DNA from: Paludibacteraceae bacterium
GTDB taxonomy: Bacteria; Bacteroidota; Bacteroidia; Bacteroidales; Paludibacteraceae
Length of the DNA stretch: 39,716 nt
Assembly: GCA_017464475.1 (NCBI GenBank)
Contig: JAFTZQ010000001.1
Coordinates: 1-39,716, forward strand
Direction: 5' to 3'
Numbering within the stretch: the first letter of the stretch is position 1; each line of letters opens with the position of its first letter. The notes under the pieces are model-generated. The model was not told where the DNA came from and searched no databases. It was given only the letters and a program-made list of their open reading frames with translations. The position numbers were made by a program, and so were the translations under genes. Below are positions 7,760 to 17,100 of this stretch, piece after piece.

Positions 7760-7791
7760 CAAAAGTACAACAAAAATTTGAAATGAGCAAA
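7760..7791 (-). promoter_or_regulatory. Bacteroidetes promoter, minus strand, for the small RNA
   Basis: On the minus strand TTTG (plus 7788-7791) and TACTTTTG (plus 7760-7767) with 20 bp between. It faces the plus-strand promoter at 7544-7575 across about 180 bp, so the two are convergent. Confidence 0.7.
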
Positions 7792-7846
7792 TATTAAGAA
7801 AGAAAATACATTTTTTTATAATTTTAGGAACGAAAAATAAAAGTCA

Positions 7847-9268
7847 ATGACATCAGATATACAAAATATTATTTCTTGCGGAGAGAATAGCCGTGTGCAG
7901 TTTAAGCAGGAGTGGACTTCGCCCAAACAAATAGCATCGGAGTTAATAGCTTTTGCCAACACCAAAGGCGGTGACCTCTATATAGGCATTGAGGATAAGA
8001 CAGGAAAGATTATAGGTCTTTCGTATGAGGAGATACAAACTATCTCTCGCGAGATAGGCAATATAGCCAATGAGCAGATACGCCCAGCATTATATGTGCA
8101 GACGGAGACTTTATCCGTTGGAGACAAGCAGATTTTGGTTGTACACATCGAAGAAGGAAGAAACAAGCCCTACAAAGACTTGCAGGGAACAATCTGGGTG
8201 AAGCAGGGAGCAGACAAACGCCGTGTAACGGAAAATAGCGAAATTCTGCGGCTGTTCCAAGATGCAGGTGCTTATTATCCGGACCAGCATGTTGTGTTAC
8301 GTACCGGAATGAGTGACTTGGATGAACGATTATTGGAGGCATATATACAGAAGAAATCATCTACGGTGGATGTTTCGCTTCCGAAAGAGCAGTTGCTCCG
8401 TAATATGCAGATTATGGATGAAAGTGGCTGCCTGACGATGGGCGGTTTGCTGTTTTTTGGTAAAAACCCGCAAATGTATATGCCGAGCATGGTTATAAAG
8501 GCTGTAGCTTTTTACGGAAATAGTATAGGTGGTACCCAATATAGAGACAGTAAGGATTTTTCGGGTACTATTCCGCAGATGTATGAACAGGGTTTGGCGT
8601 TCCTGAAGAATAATCTGCACGCCGTGCAATCCGGACAGAATTTTAATTCTCTCGGTATCTTGGAAATACCGCAAATCGCTTTGGAAGAGTTACTGCAAAA
8701 TGCTTTGGTTCATAGAGACTACCTCACCCCGGCTCCGATACGGCTGCTCATATTTGATAACCGGGTAGAAATTATCAATCCCTGTCATCTCGGAAGAGGG
8801 ATGTCGGTAGAAACTATTTTACGCGGAGCAACTTACCAATGTAACCCTCTGCTGGCTAAGTTTTGTGAAGAATTGATGATTTACCGGGGCTTGGGTTCCG
8901 GAATACGTCGTGCATTGGCGGAGTTCCCGGATTTGGAAATTACATATCGTGAAGATAGCGGGGATTTTATCGTGACTTTGCAGCGCAAAACAGAGGCTGA
9001 TGGCGAGAAGGATGGCAAGATGGGAGAGATAAATGGCGTGAAGGAACCTACTGAAAGACAATATCTTATATTAAGAGTTATTCGCGATAATGGCGAGATA
9101 ACGATACCAGATTTGGCAAGAAAGACAGGAATTAGTCAACGAACATTAAGCCGTGAACTTGATTATTTGCAAAAATACCATTTCTTGTCACGTGTAGAAG
9201 GTCGCCGATATGGACACTGGGTGTTAACAATGCCGCATTTGCCAAAAGATAACTCTCAAGAAGAATGA
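7847..9268 (+). CDS. AlbA_2 (Schlafen-like) domain ATP-binding transcriptional regulator
   Basis: 473-aa protein of the AlbA_2 / divergent AAA-4 type often annotated as RecG-like or putative transcriptional regulator. The AlbA_2 domain is at about 9-125 (ENSRVQFKQEW, SELIAFANTKGGDLYIGIED). A GHKL-like ATPase region spans about 270-370 (LEELLQNALVHRDYL near 278-292; GLGSGIRRAL). A C-terminal winged helix-turn-helix lies at about 400-460 (ITIPDLARKTGISQRTLSREL). All parts look intact and the length is normal. Function is not established for most members; some act as DNA-binding regulators and some sit in mobile or defence regions. The long leader is covered by a predicted antisense RNA. Fragment-rich DNA follows. 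Confidence 0.85.
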   Translation: MTSDIQNIISCGENSRVQFKQEWTSPKQIASELIAFANTKGGDLYIGIEDKTGKIIGLSYEEIQTISREIGNIANEQIRPALYVQTETLSVGDKQILVVHIEEGRNKPYKDLQGTIWVKQGADKRRVTENSEILRLFQDAGAYYPDQHVVLRTGMSDLDERLLEAYIQKKSSTVDVSLPKEQLLRNMQIMDESGCLTMGGLLFFGKNPQMYMPSMVIKAVAFYGNSIGGTQYRDSKDFSGTIPQMYEQGLAFLKNNLHAVQSGQNFNSLGILEIPQIALEELLQNALVHRDYLTPAPIRLLIFDNRVEIINPCHLGRGMSVETILRGATYQCNPLLAKFCEELMIYRGLGSGIRRALAEFPDLEITYREDSGDFIVTLQRKTEADGEKDGKMGEINGVKEPTERQYLILRVIRDNGEITIPDLARKTGISQRTLSRELDYLQKYHFLSRVEGRRYGHWVLTMPHLPKDNSQEE

Positions 9269-9396
9269 TATGAAATAAATTGACATATTCAATTGATAAA
9301 TAGTCGTTTAATAGCAATGAATAGAAGAAATGACGCTATAAATGACATGATAGATATCCCAAAGGATGCCCCAAATATATAAAGGACAAAAAAATA

Positions 9397-9453
9397 ATGT
9401 CAGAACTGATTAAAGATAACAAAGTTACTTATAAGTCTATTCCTTTTTTTTGA
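9397..9453 (+). pseudogene. Truncated copy of the DUF1016 gene start
   Basis: Encodes only 18 codons, MSELIKDNKVTYKSIPFF. The first 26 nt of the frame match the start of the intact DUF1016 gene at 10045 with one mismatch, and the upstream AAAGGACAAAAAA also matches. Homology stops after about nine codons. It is a remnant of a duplicated or replaced gene, not a functional product. Confidence 0.65.
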
Positions 9454-9509
9454 TTTGAACTGCAATGCAAATTTTTGAATGATTGTTGGTAATTTTAGAC
9501 TAATAAAAA

Positions 9510-9555
9510 TGTTTATTTATGTTTATTGCTTTTGAAGGCTTTTACTCTCAGAGTT
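9510..9555 (+). repeat. Family A repeat, left end only (A5)
   Basis: TTTATGTTTATTGCTTTTGA then GGCTTTTACTCTCAGAGTTGCG, matching the left end of copy A6 at 31325 including the first hairpin ACTC-TCA-GAGT. The core and right end are missing; the sequence runs straight into a copied gene tail. Confidence 0.75.
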
Positions 9556-9598
9556 GCGGAGAAGCAATATATACCGCTACCGGCGAGCGTGTAGAATA
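9556..9598 (+). pseudogene. Fossil C-terminal tail of a secreted protein gene
   Basis: Reads CGEAIYTATGERVE then TAA. The DNA is almost identical to the last ~45 bases of the 757-aa protein gene (7390-7434), including a run of more than 25 identical bases, but nothing upstream is coding; it is fused to a truncated family A repeat. It marks a deletion or recombination that removed the rest of a paralogous gene. Confidence 0.7.
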
Positions 9599-9608
9599 AC
9601 AGCTAATA

Positions 9609-9680
9609 TACGGATAAGTAATAATCGTTCCGTAGAGAATCTACGGATAAGTAATAATCGTTCCGGACGAATGTACGGAT
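9609..9680 (+). repeat. Tandem repeat, about 33-bp period, 2.3 copies
   Basis: TACGGATAAGTAATAATC-type units start at 9609, 9642 and 9674. The first 24 bases are identical in copies 1 and 2, followed by 8-9 variable bases. The third copy keeps only TACGGATAAG. Too few copies and too short gaps for a CRISPR array. Confidence 0.8.
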
Positions 9681-9744
9681 AAGAACAGGACCATCACGGG
9701 ATCATGTTCCGAGAAAGGTCCCCCAAAAGTACAATCAGAACAAA

Positions 9745-9774
9745 CAGAGAGTGCGCAATCATGCGCACTCTCTG
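9745..9774. terminator. Strong bidirectional hairpin terminator
   Basis: Perfect 12-bp stem CAGAGAGTGCGC (9745-9756) / GCGCACTCTCTG (9763-9774) with loop AATCAT. GAACA before and TGTTC after can extend the pairing. It is followed by TTCTTATA, a modest T-run. It probably ended the lost gene whose tail lies at 9556-9598. Confidence 0.75.
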
Positions 9775-9781
9775 TTCTTAT

Positions 9782-9838
9782 ACTGATAGCTGATAGCTGA
9801 CTTCTGACTTCTGACTTCTGACTTCTGACGGCTGATAG
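9782..9838 (+). repeat. Family C heptamer array
   Basis: About eight tandem 7-bp units: CTGATAG twice, CTGACTT four times, CTGACGG, CTGATAG. On the plus strand each unit carries TGA, so the array stops translation in all three frames. Confidence 0.85.
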
Positions 9839-9896
9839 CCTTTTATTAATAATCGGCTACACCTTATTATTATTCGCGCGCGTAAAGGAGGAAAAA

Positions 9897-9928
9897 TTTG
9901 CATATTCCAAAGGAATATATTAATTTTG
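9897..9928 (+). promoter_or_regulatory. Bacteroidetes promoter of the DUF1016-adhesin unit
   Basis: TTTG at 9897-9900 and TAATTTTG at 9921-9928, spacing 20. The block from about 9815 is a duplicate of 4985-5100, but here the terminator hairpin present in the first copy has decayed. Confidence 0.8.
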
Positions 9929-10044
9929 CACCCAAATTCGCGCTGTTTTGCAGTACAAATATGTAGATTTGCTTAAAAATTGTACATTTGCAAAACTGAC
10001 ATAGCAAAACCCGCAAAAAAGGACAAAAAAGGATAAAAAGAAAA

Positions 10045-11118
10045 ATGTCAGAACTGATTAAATATAACAAGACTGATGATTTGGTACAGGACGCTGTACG
10101 GATTGTTGACGCGTCTCGTCAAAATGCCTATCGTGCTGTCAACGCAGCTCTGATACAACGTAATTGGCTATTAGGAAAACGAATAGCAGAAGAAACTTTA
10201 GGTTCCCAATCGCGAGACGAGCGCTACGGAAATCAAGTAGTACAAAACTTGGCAAAAGAATTAACTGAACGGTACGGCAAAGGCTTTGACTTCAGTAGTT
10301 TGTATAAGTATGTGCGTTTCTATCAAGGTTATCCAAACATTTTGGAGACAGTGTCGCCAAAATCTTTTTTGCTTTCGTGGTCTCACTATTTAACCCTTCT
10401 GCAAGTGGATGATCAGGTAGCTCGCGACTGGTATGAGAAGGAAGCGGCTGAACAGACTTGGTCGGTGAGAACCTTGCAACGTAATATTTCTTCGCAGTAC
10501 TATTATCGCTTACTCGCTTCGCAGCATAAGGATGTAGTAGAAAAGGAGATGCAACAACTGAATGCACCCTCTCGAAATGACAAATATGAGTTTATCAAGA
10601 ATCCGGTAGTGGCTGAATTTTTAGGGTTGGAACAGAATACGGACTTTACGGAGAGTACATTGGAGAAAGCTATTATATCCAACCTACAGAGATTTCTTAT
10701 GGAATTAGGGAAAGGCTATGCTTTTGTAGCGCGCCAGCAACATATACATACAGAGAAAGAGGACTATTATATTGACCTCGTTTTCTATAACTATATTTTG
10801 AAGTGTTTTGTGCTGATAGATCTCAAGACTGCAAAAATTACGCATCAAGATGTAGGGCAAATGGATATGTATGTGCGTATGTATGACGAGTTAAAACGCA
10901 ATGAGGGAGACAATCCGACAATCGGCATTGTGCTCTGTGCGGATACAGACGAAGACATAGCGCGCTATTCCATACTGAAAGGAAATGAGCAATTATTTGC
11001 ATCCAAATATAAACTATATTTACCGACAAAGGAGCAGCTTCGTCGTGAGATAGATGCTCAAAAAGAATTTTTCCGATTACAACAAAAAATAGAATGGTAT
11101 GAAAAAGATGAGTTTTAG
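10045..11118 (+). CDS. DUF1016 / YhcG-family PDDEXK nuclease
   Basis: 357-aa protein with the two-domain build of the family: an N-terminal DUF1016_N helical domain (about 15-165, with NAALIQRNWLLGKRIAEE and SFLLSWSHY) and a C-terminal PD-(D/E)XK domain. Nuclease residues are Asp244 in YYIDLVFY and Asp259-Leu-Lys261 in CFVLIDLK, preceded by the conserved LEKAIISNLQRFLMELGKG. Length and motifs are complete. Family members are common in accessory islands beside restriction or toxin-antitoxin genes, but the target is not established. It overlaps the next gene by 20 bp. A truncated relative lies at 38626-39583. Confidence 0.88.
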   Translation: MSELIKYNKTDDLVQDAVRIVDASRQNAYRAVNAALIQRNWLLGKRIAEETLGSQSRDERYGNQVVQNLAKELTERYGKGFDFSSLYKYVRFYQGYPNILETVSPKSFLLSWSHYLTLLQVDDQVARDWYEKEAAEQTWSVRTLQRNISSQYYYRLLASQHKDVVEKEMQQLNAPSRNDKYEFIKNPVVAEFLGLEQNTDFTESTLEKAIISNLQRFLMELGKGYAFVARQQHIHTEKEDYYIDLVFYNYILKCFVLIDLKTAKITHQDVGQMDMYVRMYDELKRNEGDNPTIGIVLCADTDEDIARYSILKGNEQLFASKYKLYLPTKEQLRREIDAQKEFFRLQQKIEWYEKDEF

Positions 11119-14100
11119 AAGTATATTCAATTGGCTTTACGCTAAAACGCTCAACCGAGCGATGAGCGACCGACAACCGAGAGAAGACCGAGAGATGAAT
11201 CACTCTGTCTATCGTCCCGTATGTGTCTCGTATGTGTCTCGTATTTCGCTAATAGCCTTTCTGCTGCTTGTTTTGGGCGGCTGGAATACACAGGCGTGGG
11301 CGCAACTGCCGTATAATACGACCATGACGCAGACGCATTATAACAATTCGAAGATTGTGGTTGGGAATGATGGCGCATCTTATTCTCAGAATAAATGGGA
11401 TAGTGGAATACGGCTTGAAGCTAGAAAAAGTTATATTAGGGGCTCAGAATGGAACTGGAATGATAAATATGTAATCATCGCCCTTGATCAGACAGGTATT
11501 CCGCATCAATTAACATTTAAATGTAAAGGTTCAAGTGCAATAGCAACAAAACCGTACTGGTACGTTCATGAAAGTTCGGACAATAAAAATTGGACCTCAA
11601 CAGGTTGGACATATACAACACCAAGTACTTCAGCAGTGTCTGTCTCAACTGACTGGAGTGCAACGCAAACAGTTACACTTTCCAAATCCACAAAGTATAT
11701 CAAACTTTGCTATAAGGGTAACTATGCAGGAACATTTGGTTCTATTGTCGTTTCTGATCAAGCGTATGTTCACAATCCGAAAGTAGGCGAGGAGGAAATT
11801 ACCTCTCTTGATTTCGGAAGCGGCAAAATTAGTTCGGGAAAGGCAGAGCTATCTTTTGATATAGAATGGTGTAACGTAAGTGCATTGAGTGTAACAAGTA
11901 ATTCCACTTATTTTACAGTTTCTCCAACTTCGTTTGGCGGTACGGCAAAATATGGGACACAAACTGTAAAGGTTTATTATGACAGAGACAAAACCGTCGG
12001 AAATCACAGCGGCACAATTACCATCTCAAATGGAAATGCTACATACACCAAAACAGTATCTGTTTCGGGTACTACTACTCTTCGTCCGCAGGCTATCCAT
12101 TGGGAGGCGGATTTAGTCGCAGTAAATTATACCCTCAATGCAGAAGATAATTTGACTGGGAGTGCAATAGCAACGGCTGATAATGAGGAGGCGACTATCA
12201 CTTATACGTCCAGCAATAGTGACGTGATAGCTGTTTCTCCTGATGGTAAAACGCTTGTTGCAGTAGCAAACGGAACGGCTAAGATAACAGCCACTGCAAC
12301 GGGAAATGATATTTATGATGTTGGAACGGATTCTAAAACTTTTACCGTAACAGCCAAGAAGAAGCAAACGATTACATGGGAGCAGACATTGGTCGGATTA
12401 AAAACCAATGCATCGCCCAATACGATTAACCTGAATGCAACTGCAACCAGCGGCGGAACGGTTACTTATGCAATAGAAGCAGGATCAGACGCTTGTATTA
12501 CTTTAAGCGGAGCGAATAACTCTGTCATGACTATAACCGGTACGCCGGGCGAGGCATATATTATTGCTACGCAAGCCGGTGGCATTATAGGAGGTGAAGA
12601 GTGGATTAGTGCTACAGCACGCAAGCAAGTGAAAGTACGCGACCCGAACTCCGCCTGTGACGAATATGCATTGGCAGACCAGAGTTTTACTTTCAACAAG
12701 GGCGATAAAACCAGTATGTCCGAAAAGGCGTTCAACCTGACGGGCAAACCGACTACTCTGACGTTCTATGCAAAACGCGGTGGATTGAAATATCTTTGGT
12801 CGGAGCAACAAGACATGTATGTGGAGCAGTATGCCAATTTCGGTTCCGGATTAGAGTGGAAGCAAGTCGTTTCAATCAAACCGGGAGAGGATAGAGGGAA
12901 ATTTGGTCCTTATACATTGGATGAGACTGCAACGAAAATCCGTTTCCGTTCCGGTGAGTACGCAGAGCAGAATGTGACGAATATTTCTGTTCCTCGCAAG
13001 AAAGAGTTGGAGGTAAGCGAGACGGATATTACAGAAAATGCAGAACGTAATGTACGCTGGTCGAAGACGATTTCTGTTTCCCGCTCCAATATAGACGTAG
13101 TGGATTTGTCTGTTACAAGCAGCGATGCCTTATGTCCTTTTGTATTGAATAAAACATCCATAGGAACAGACTGTGCTGATAGAAGCACGGAAACCTTTGA
13201 GGTATCATTCACTCCAAAAGAGAAAAACAAAACTTATACAGGTACGATTACTATTACGGATGGCAAGGCTAATCCGACTACTCATACAATTAATCTGAGT
13301 GTCACGACCGTAGCTTTCAATCAGGCTATTACATGGAATTTTGAGGATAACCAAGTATTTGAGACAACTCATGAGCCGCTTGTATTTGATGCTACCACTG
13401 ATGCAACTGGATTAGCGGTAAGTTATAAACTGAAGGACGGCGATGAGGACAAAGCTACTATTGAAGGCAATACCCTTACTTTTACAGCTTCGGGAACAAT
13501 CCATGTGATTGCTTATCAAGAAGGAAGCGACAGATACAACGCTGCTCCGGAGATAGAGAAAACGATAATAGTAAACAAAGCCACCCCGAATATTGCAACT
13601 AATCCGAGCGGAACGGCAGTAACGTATTTGCAGAATCTGAGCGCGAGCACGTTGAGCGGCGGTTCGGCAGATGTTACGCTGCGCGGCGTGGCAAATACAG
13701 AGGTTGCCGGTTCGTGGGCTTGGAGCAATCCGACACAAGTGATAAAGGATAACGCAGGCACGCATAACTACGAAGTGACCTTCACTCCGACGGATGGCGG
13801 TATGTATAATACTAATACTTGCATGGTTTCGGTAACTATTCTTCGCGCGGAGCAAGCGATAGCCATGAATAACGGAACGGTTAAAGTTGCGGTAGATGGT
13901 ATTGATGAAGGCAAGGCAGATTCGTATCTCAATCTGAATAGTTTAATTGCTTCGCAGAAGACGGATGTAGTTAATGCGGTTAAGCGCGATGGTAATGTAA
14001 CGTACGCAGTCATCAGCGCAAATGCCGACAAGGCTACGATTGATGGCAGCACGTTCTCTGCAACGGAGATAGGCGACTATACGATTCGTGCAACCAAAGC

Positions 14101-17100
14101 GGAAACGGAATATTACAATGCCGCTACGGCGGACTTTACCGTTACAGTTGACAAACGCGGGAATACGATTACTACTGCAGGTCCATACACCAAGTATGTA
14201 GATGAAGAAGTGGCAGAAGTGGCAACGGTTGTGAACAGCGATGGTGAGATACACACCAGCAGTTCGGATGCAACAATCGCATATTATGATATTACAAACA
14301 ACAAGATTGTCATTCCGAACAGCGAGGCAAAATCGTTCGATACAAAGGAAGTGACGATCAAGATTTGGCAGGACGAAACAGTGCGCTTTGAGGGAATTGC
14401 TGAGGCGGACGCAAAGACCATCACCCTGACCGTGAAGAAATACGATAACGCTATTCTTGTCAAGGGCGTTGCTAATTATGTGAATACCATTACGACAGAC
14501 TCTTATGACAACGGGTTTGTCTTCACAGCCAACAATACGGATTATGAAAACTCCCCGATTATTGTTACCCAGACGGAAGGAAATGAGATAGCCACTTATT
14601 ATGATACAGCGGAGAATCCGAAAGTGGTATATTCCAACTCCAAGTTGGGAACCGCCACATGGTCTATCACCCAAGCAGAGAGTTACAAATACAAGGCTGC
14701 AGCTAATACATTCACTGTGAAGGTGGAGAATGCTGCAATGGGTCAGTGCTTCATGTATAATGACCAGAATGAATATGAAGTATCGACCCATATCACCTCT
14801 TTCCAAGGCGAGGAAACGGACAAATGGTATATTCCAGATGCGCAAAATGCGCAAGAGTTGTACTATGAGGCGAAAAAGAGCCTTTTAGCATCTGAGCAGT
14901 TCTTTATTCAATATTCCAAAAACGGAACGGATTGGACGGATTTGGATCAGCCTGATTTGAGCAATTGGGGCTCCTATCAAACATACGGACCGATTGATGT
15001 GTCAAATATCGATTTTGTTTATCTGCGCGCTACGGCTAAGACTTGGGCAACCGGTACTAAAAATATCAAGAATATCCGCTTGACCCGCAAACCGAATTTA
15101 TCGGCAGAAGGAATCAGTATTACCAAAACTGCTGACAACCAGACTTTGTATTTCGGCAATGTTGGAGCCGGAAAAGTGAATGTAAACTGGAGCGTAGTAG
15201 ATGGTGGAGATATCCATATTGTATCGGATAACGGCAAGTTTACTATTCCTCAAGATGTGATTCCGAACACGGAATGTAACAGCGGGACAACGCCAGTAAC
15301 GATCCTGTATCATCCGACTTCCACGAAGGAGGAAAGCGCAACTATCACTATCTATAACACGAACCAGCGTGTAGAAGTGACAGTTACCGGCAAGGCGGAG
15401 AAAACGCCGCAGACAATCGTATGGTACATCAATGGTGAGGCTGTGGATACACGTACTAATCCGAAACCGGCAGTCCGCACTACGGATATTATTACCGCCC
15501 GCACGAACCGAAACCATGAGGTAACATTTACTTCTGTATCCAATGCCGAGCTTATGGAGATAACTGCGAACGGTACGTTGATTCCGCTCCAAGAAGGCGA
15601 AGTTACTGTATATGCGCATGGAGCAGTAGATGAAGAAGACCGTGCTAATTATGCAGAAGTAAATGATCAATTGACGTTCGTAGTGACAGAAGCAGCTATC
15701 CAAACGATCGTATGGGATCAGACATTCCTTGGTCTGGATCAGAACAACGAAGATATACCATTGACTGCCTATGCAAAATGGACGGACGAGAACGGCAATG
15801 AGCAACGCCGTGAGGTGATCTATTCGGTAGCAGGTGAGTCCGTAGCGCAAGTAGTGGATGGTAAACTGGATATTCTTGCACAGGGTACGACTATTATTAC
15901 TGCAACCGCTCCCGGTGGAGAGGAGAACGGCATTACATTCCTTGAGGCTACCGCCACGAAGAAGATAGTAGTGCGTGACCCCAATGCCGATTGCGACCAA
16001 TTGATATATACTCAGTCCGAAGAGAAAGCGGCAGATTGCGGTTGGAACCTGACTCACAAGGTAGATAGAAGTATTATCTTTGATTTGAGTGAGTATGGCG
16101 AACCGCGTACCTGTAATTTCGATTACACCGGGGCTTCTCATAAAGATTTAGTAGGAGTATATTATTTCTATGCAGGAACAGTAAAAGTAGAGCAATATCT
16201 GTCAACAATTAATCAATGGGTTGAAGTAGAGACCTCGCTGTCCTCTTACTCCAAAGGAAGCAAGGACGGAGCGAAAGGCACGTATGTAAACAGTGGCGAT
16301 ATCCAATTGGATGCCCATGCCACCAAGATACAAGTGTCCGTGTATGGCGCTGTGGGATATTTCTATGTAAACAATATGCAGATAACGTTGGCGCGTTACA
16401 TAGAGCCAGACCAGGAAACAATGGAATTCGGCGAGCACAGCGTAGGTGAAGTCTTTAAGAATGAGGTGCCTCTGGAGATCAGTTATAGCAATGTGGCAGG
16501 ACCGATTACTATCACTTCCTCCAAGCCAGACTTGTTCTATGTTGCGGAGGAGAACCGAATGTTAGATGTTGAGTGTGGCACGGAAGGAATGAAAGCCGTA
16601 AATGTATATTACCATCCGGTTTCGGATTCTGAATCCGATGAGGCAGTACTGACTATCTCCGATGGCAAAATGACTAAAGAGGTGACATTGCATGCCTCAA
16701 CGGCAGATCTGCGTTATATCTTCAATAGCGAAAATACGACATGGGAACAAAACAACAACTGGATAGGAAAAGATGCTCCTACCTCAGGAGACTATATAGT
16801 GGAGATCCAAACGGATGTAGTACTGACGACGGATGTGTCTGTATATAGTCTTACCATTGATGAAGGAGCAACACTAACCATCGGAGACGGCGGCGTACTG
16901 ACCATAGGAGACGGAAATAGCAGCCAGAAAGAGACGTATGGTAACCTGCACGTAGCAAAGGGCGGAAAGGTGCGACTAACCACCGGTGAATTGATTGTCA
17001 ATGACTTTACTTTGGATGCAGAACTTGCTGATCAGGGGTATAGTGGAAGATCCGGTCAAGTACACAATACAAACCAATTGGTAGTGAATGGGGATGCGTA

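Larger units (their letters stand above)
9269..10044. other. Gene-free fragment-rich region
   Basis: AT-rich stretch without an intact recognisable gene. In order: 9318-9383 holds a 21-codon frame I do not recognise; 9397-9453 is a broken copy of the start of the DUF1016 gene; 9510-9555 is the left end of a family A repeat; 9556-9598 is a copied 3' end of a secreted protein gene; 9609-9680 is a 33-bp tandem repeat; 9745-9774 is a strong hairpin; 9782-9838 is a heptamer array; 9897-9928 is a promoter. A second -7-like TACATTTG at 9983-9990 has no good -33 partner. Confidence 0.7.

Noticed and set aside
7559-7776. Phase-variable invertible promoter
   Set aside because: There is a 21-bp inverted repeat, but it coincides with promoter consensus sequence, no recombinase gene is nearby, and nothing shows both orientations. 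Kept only as a side possibility in the finding.
9609-9690. CRISPR array
   Set aside because: Only two full repeats with 8-9 bp between them and no cas genes; a simple tandem repeat explains it.
13943-16141. Long minus-strand frames inside the adhesin gene (about 300 and 347 codons)
   Set aside because: Cys- and Arg-rich shadow translations with no promoter, signal or family motif; the plus-strand adhesin is continuous and convincing.
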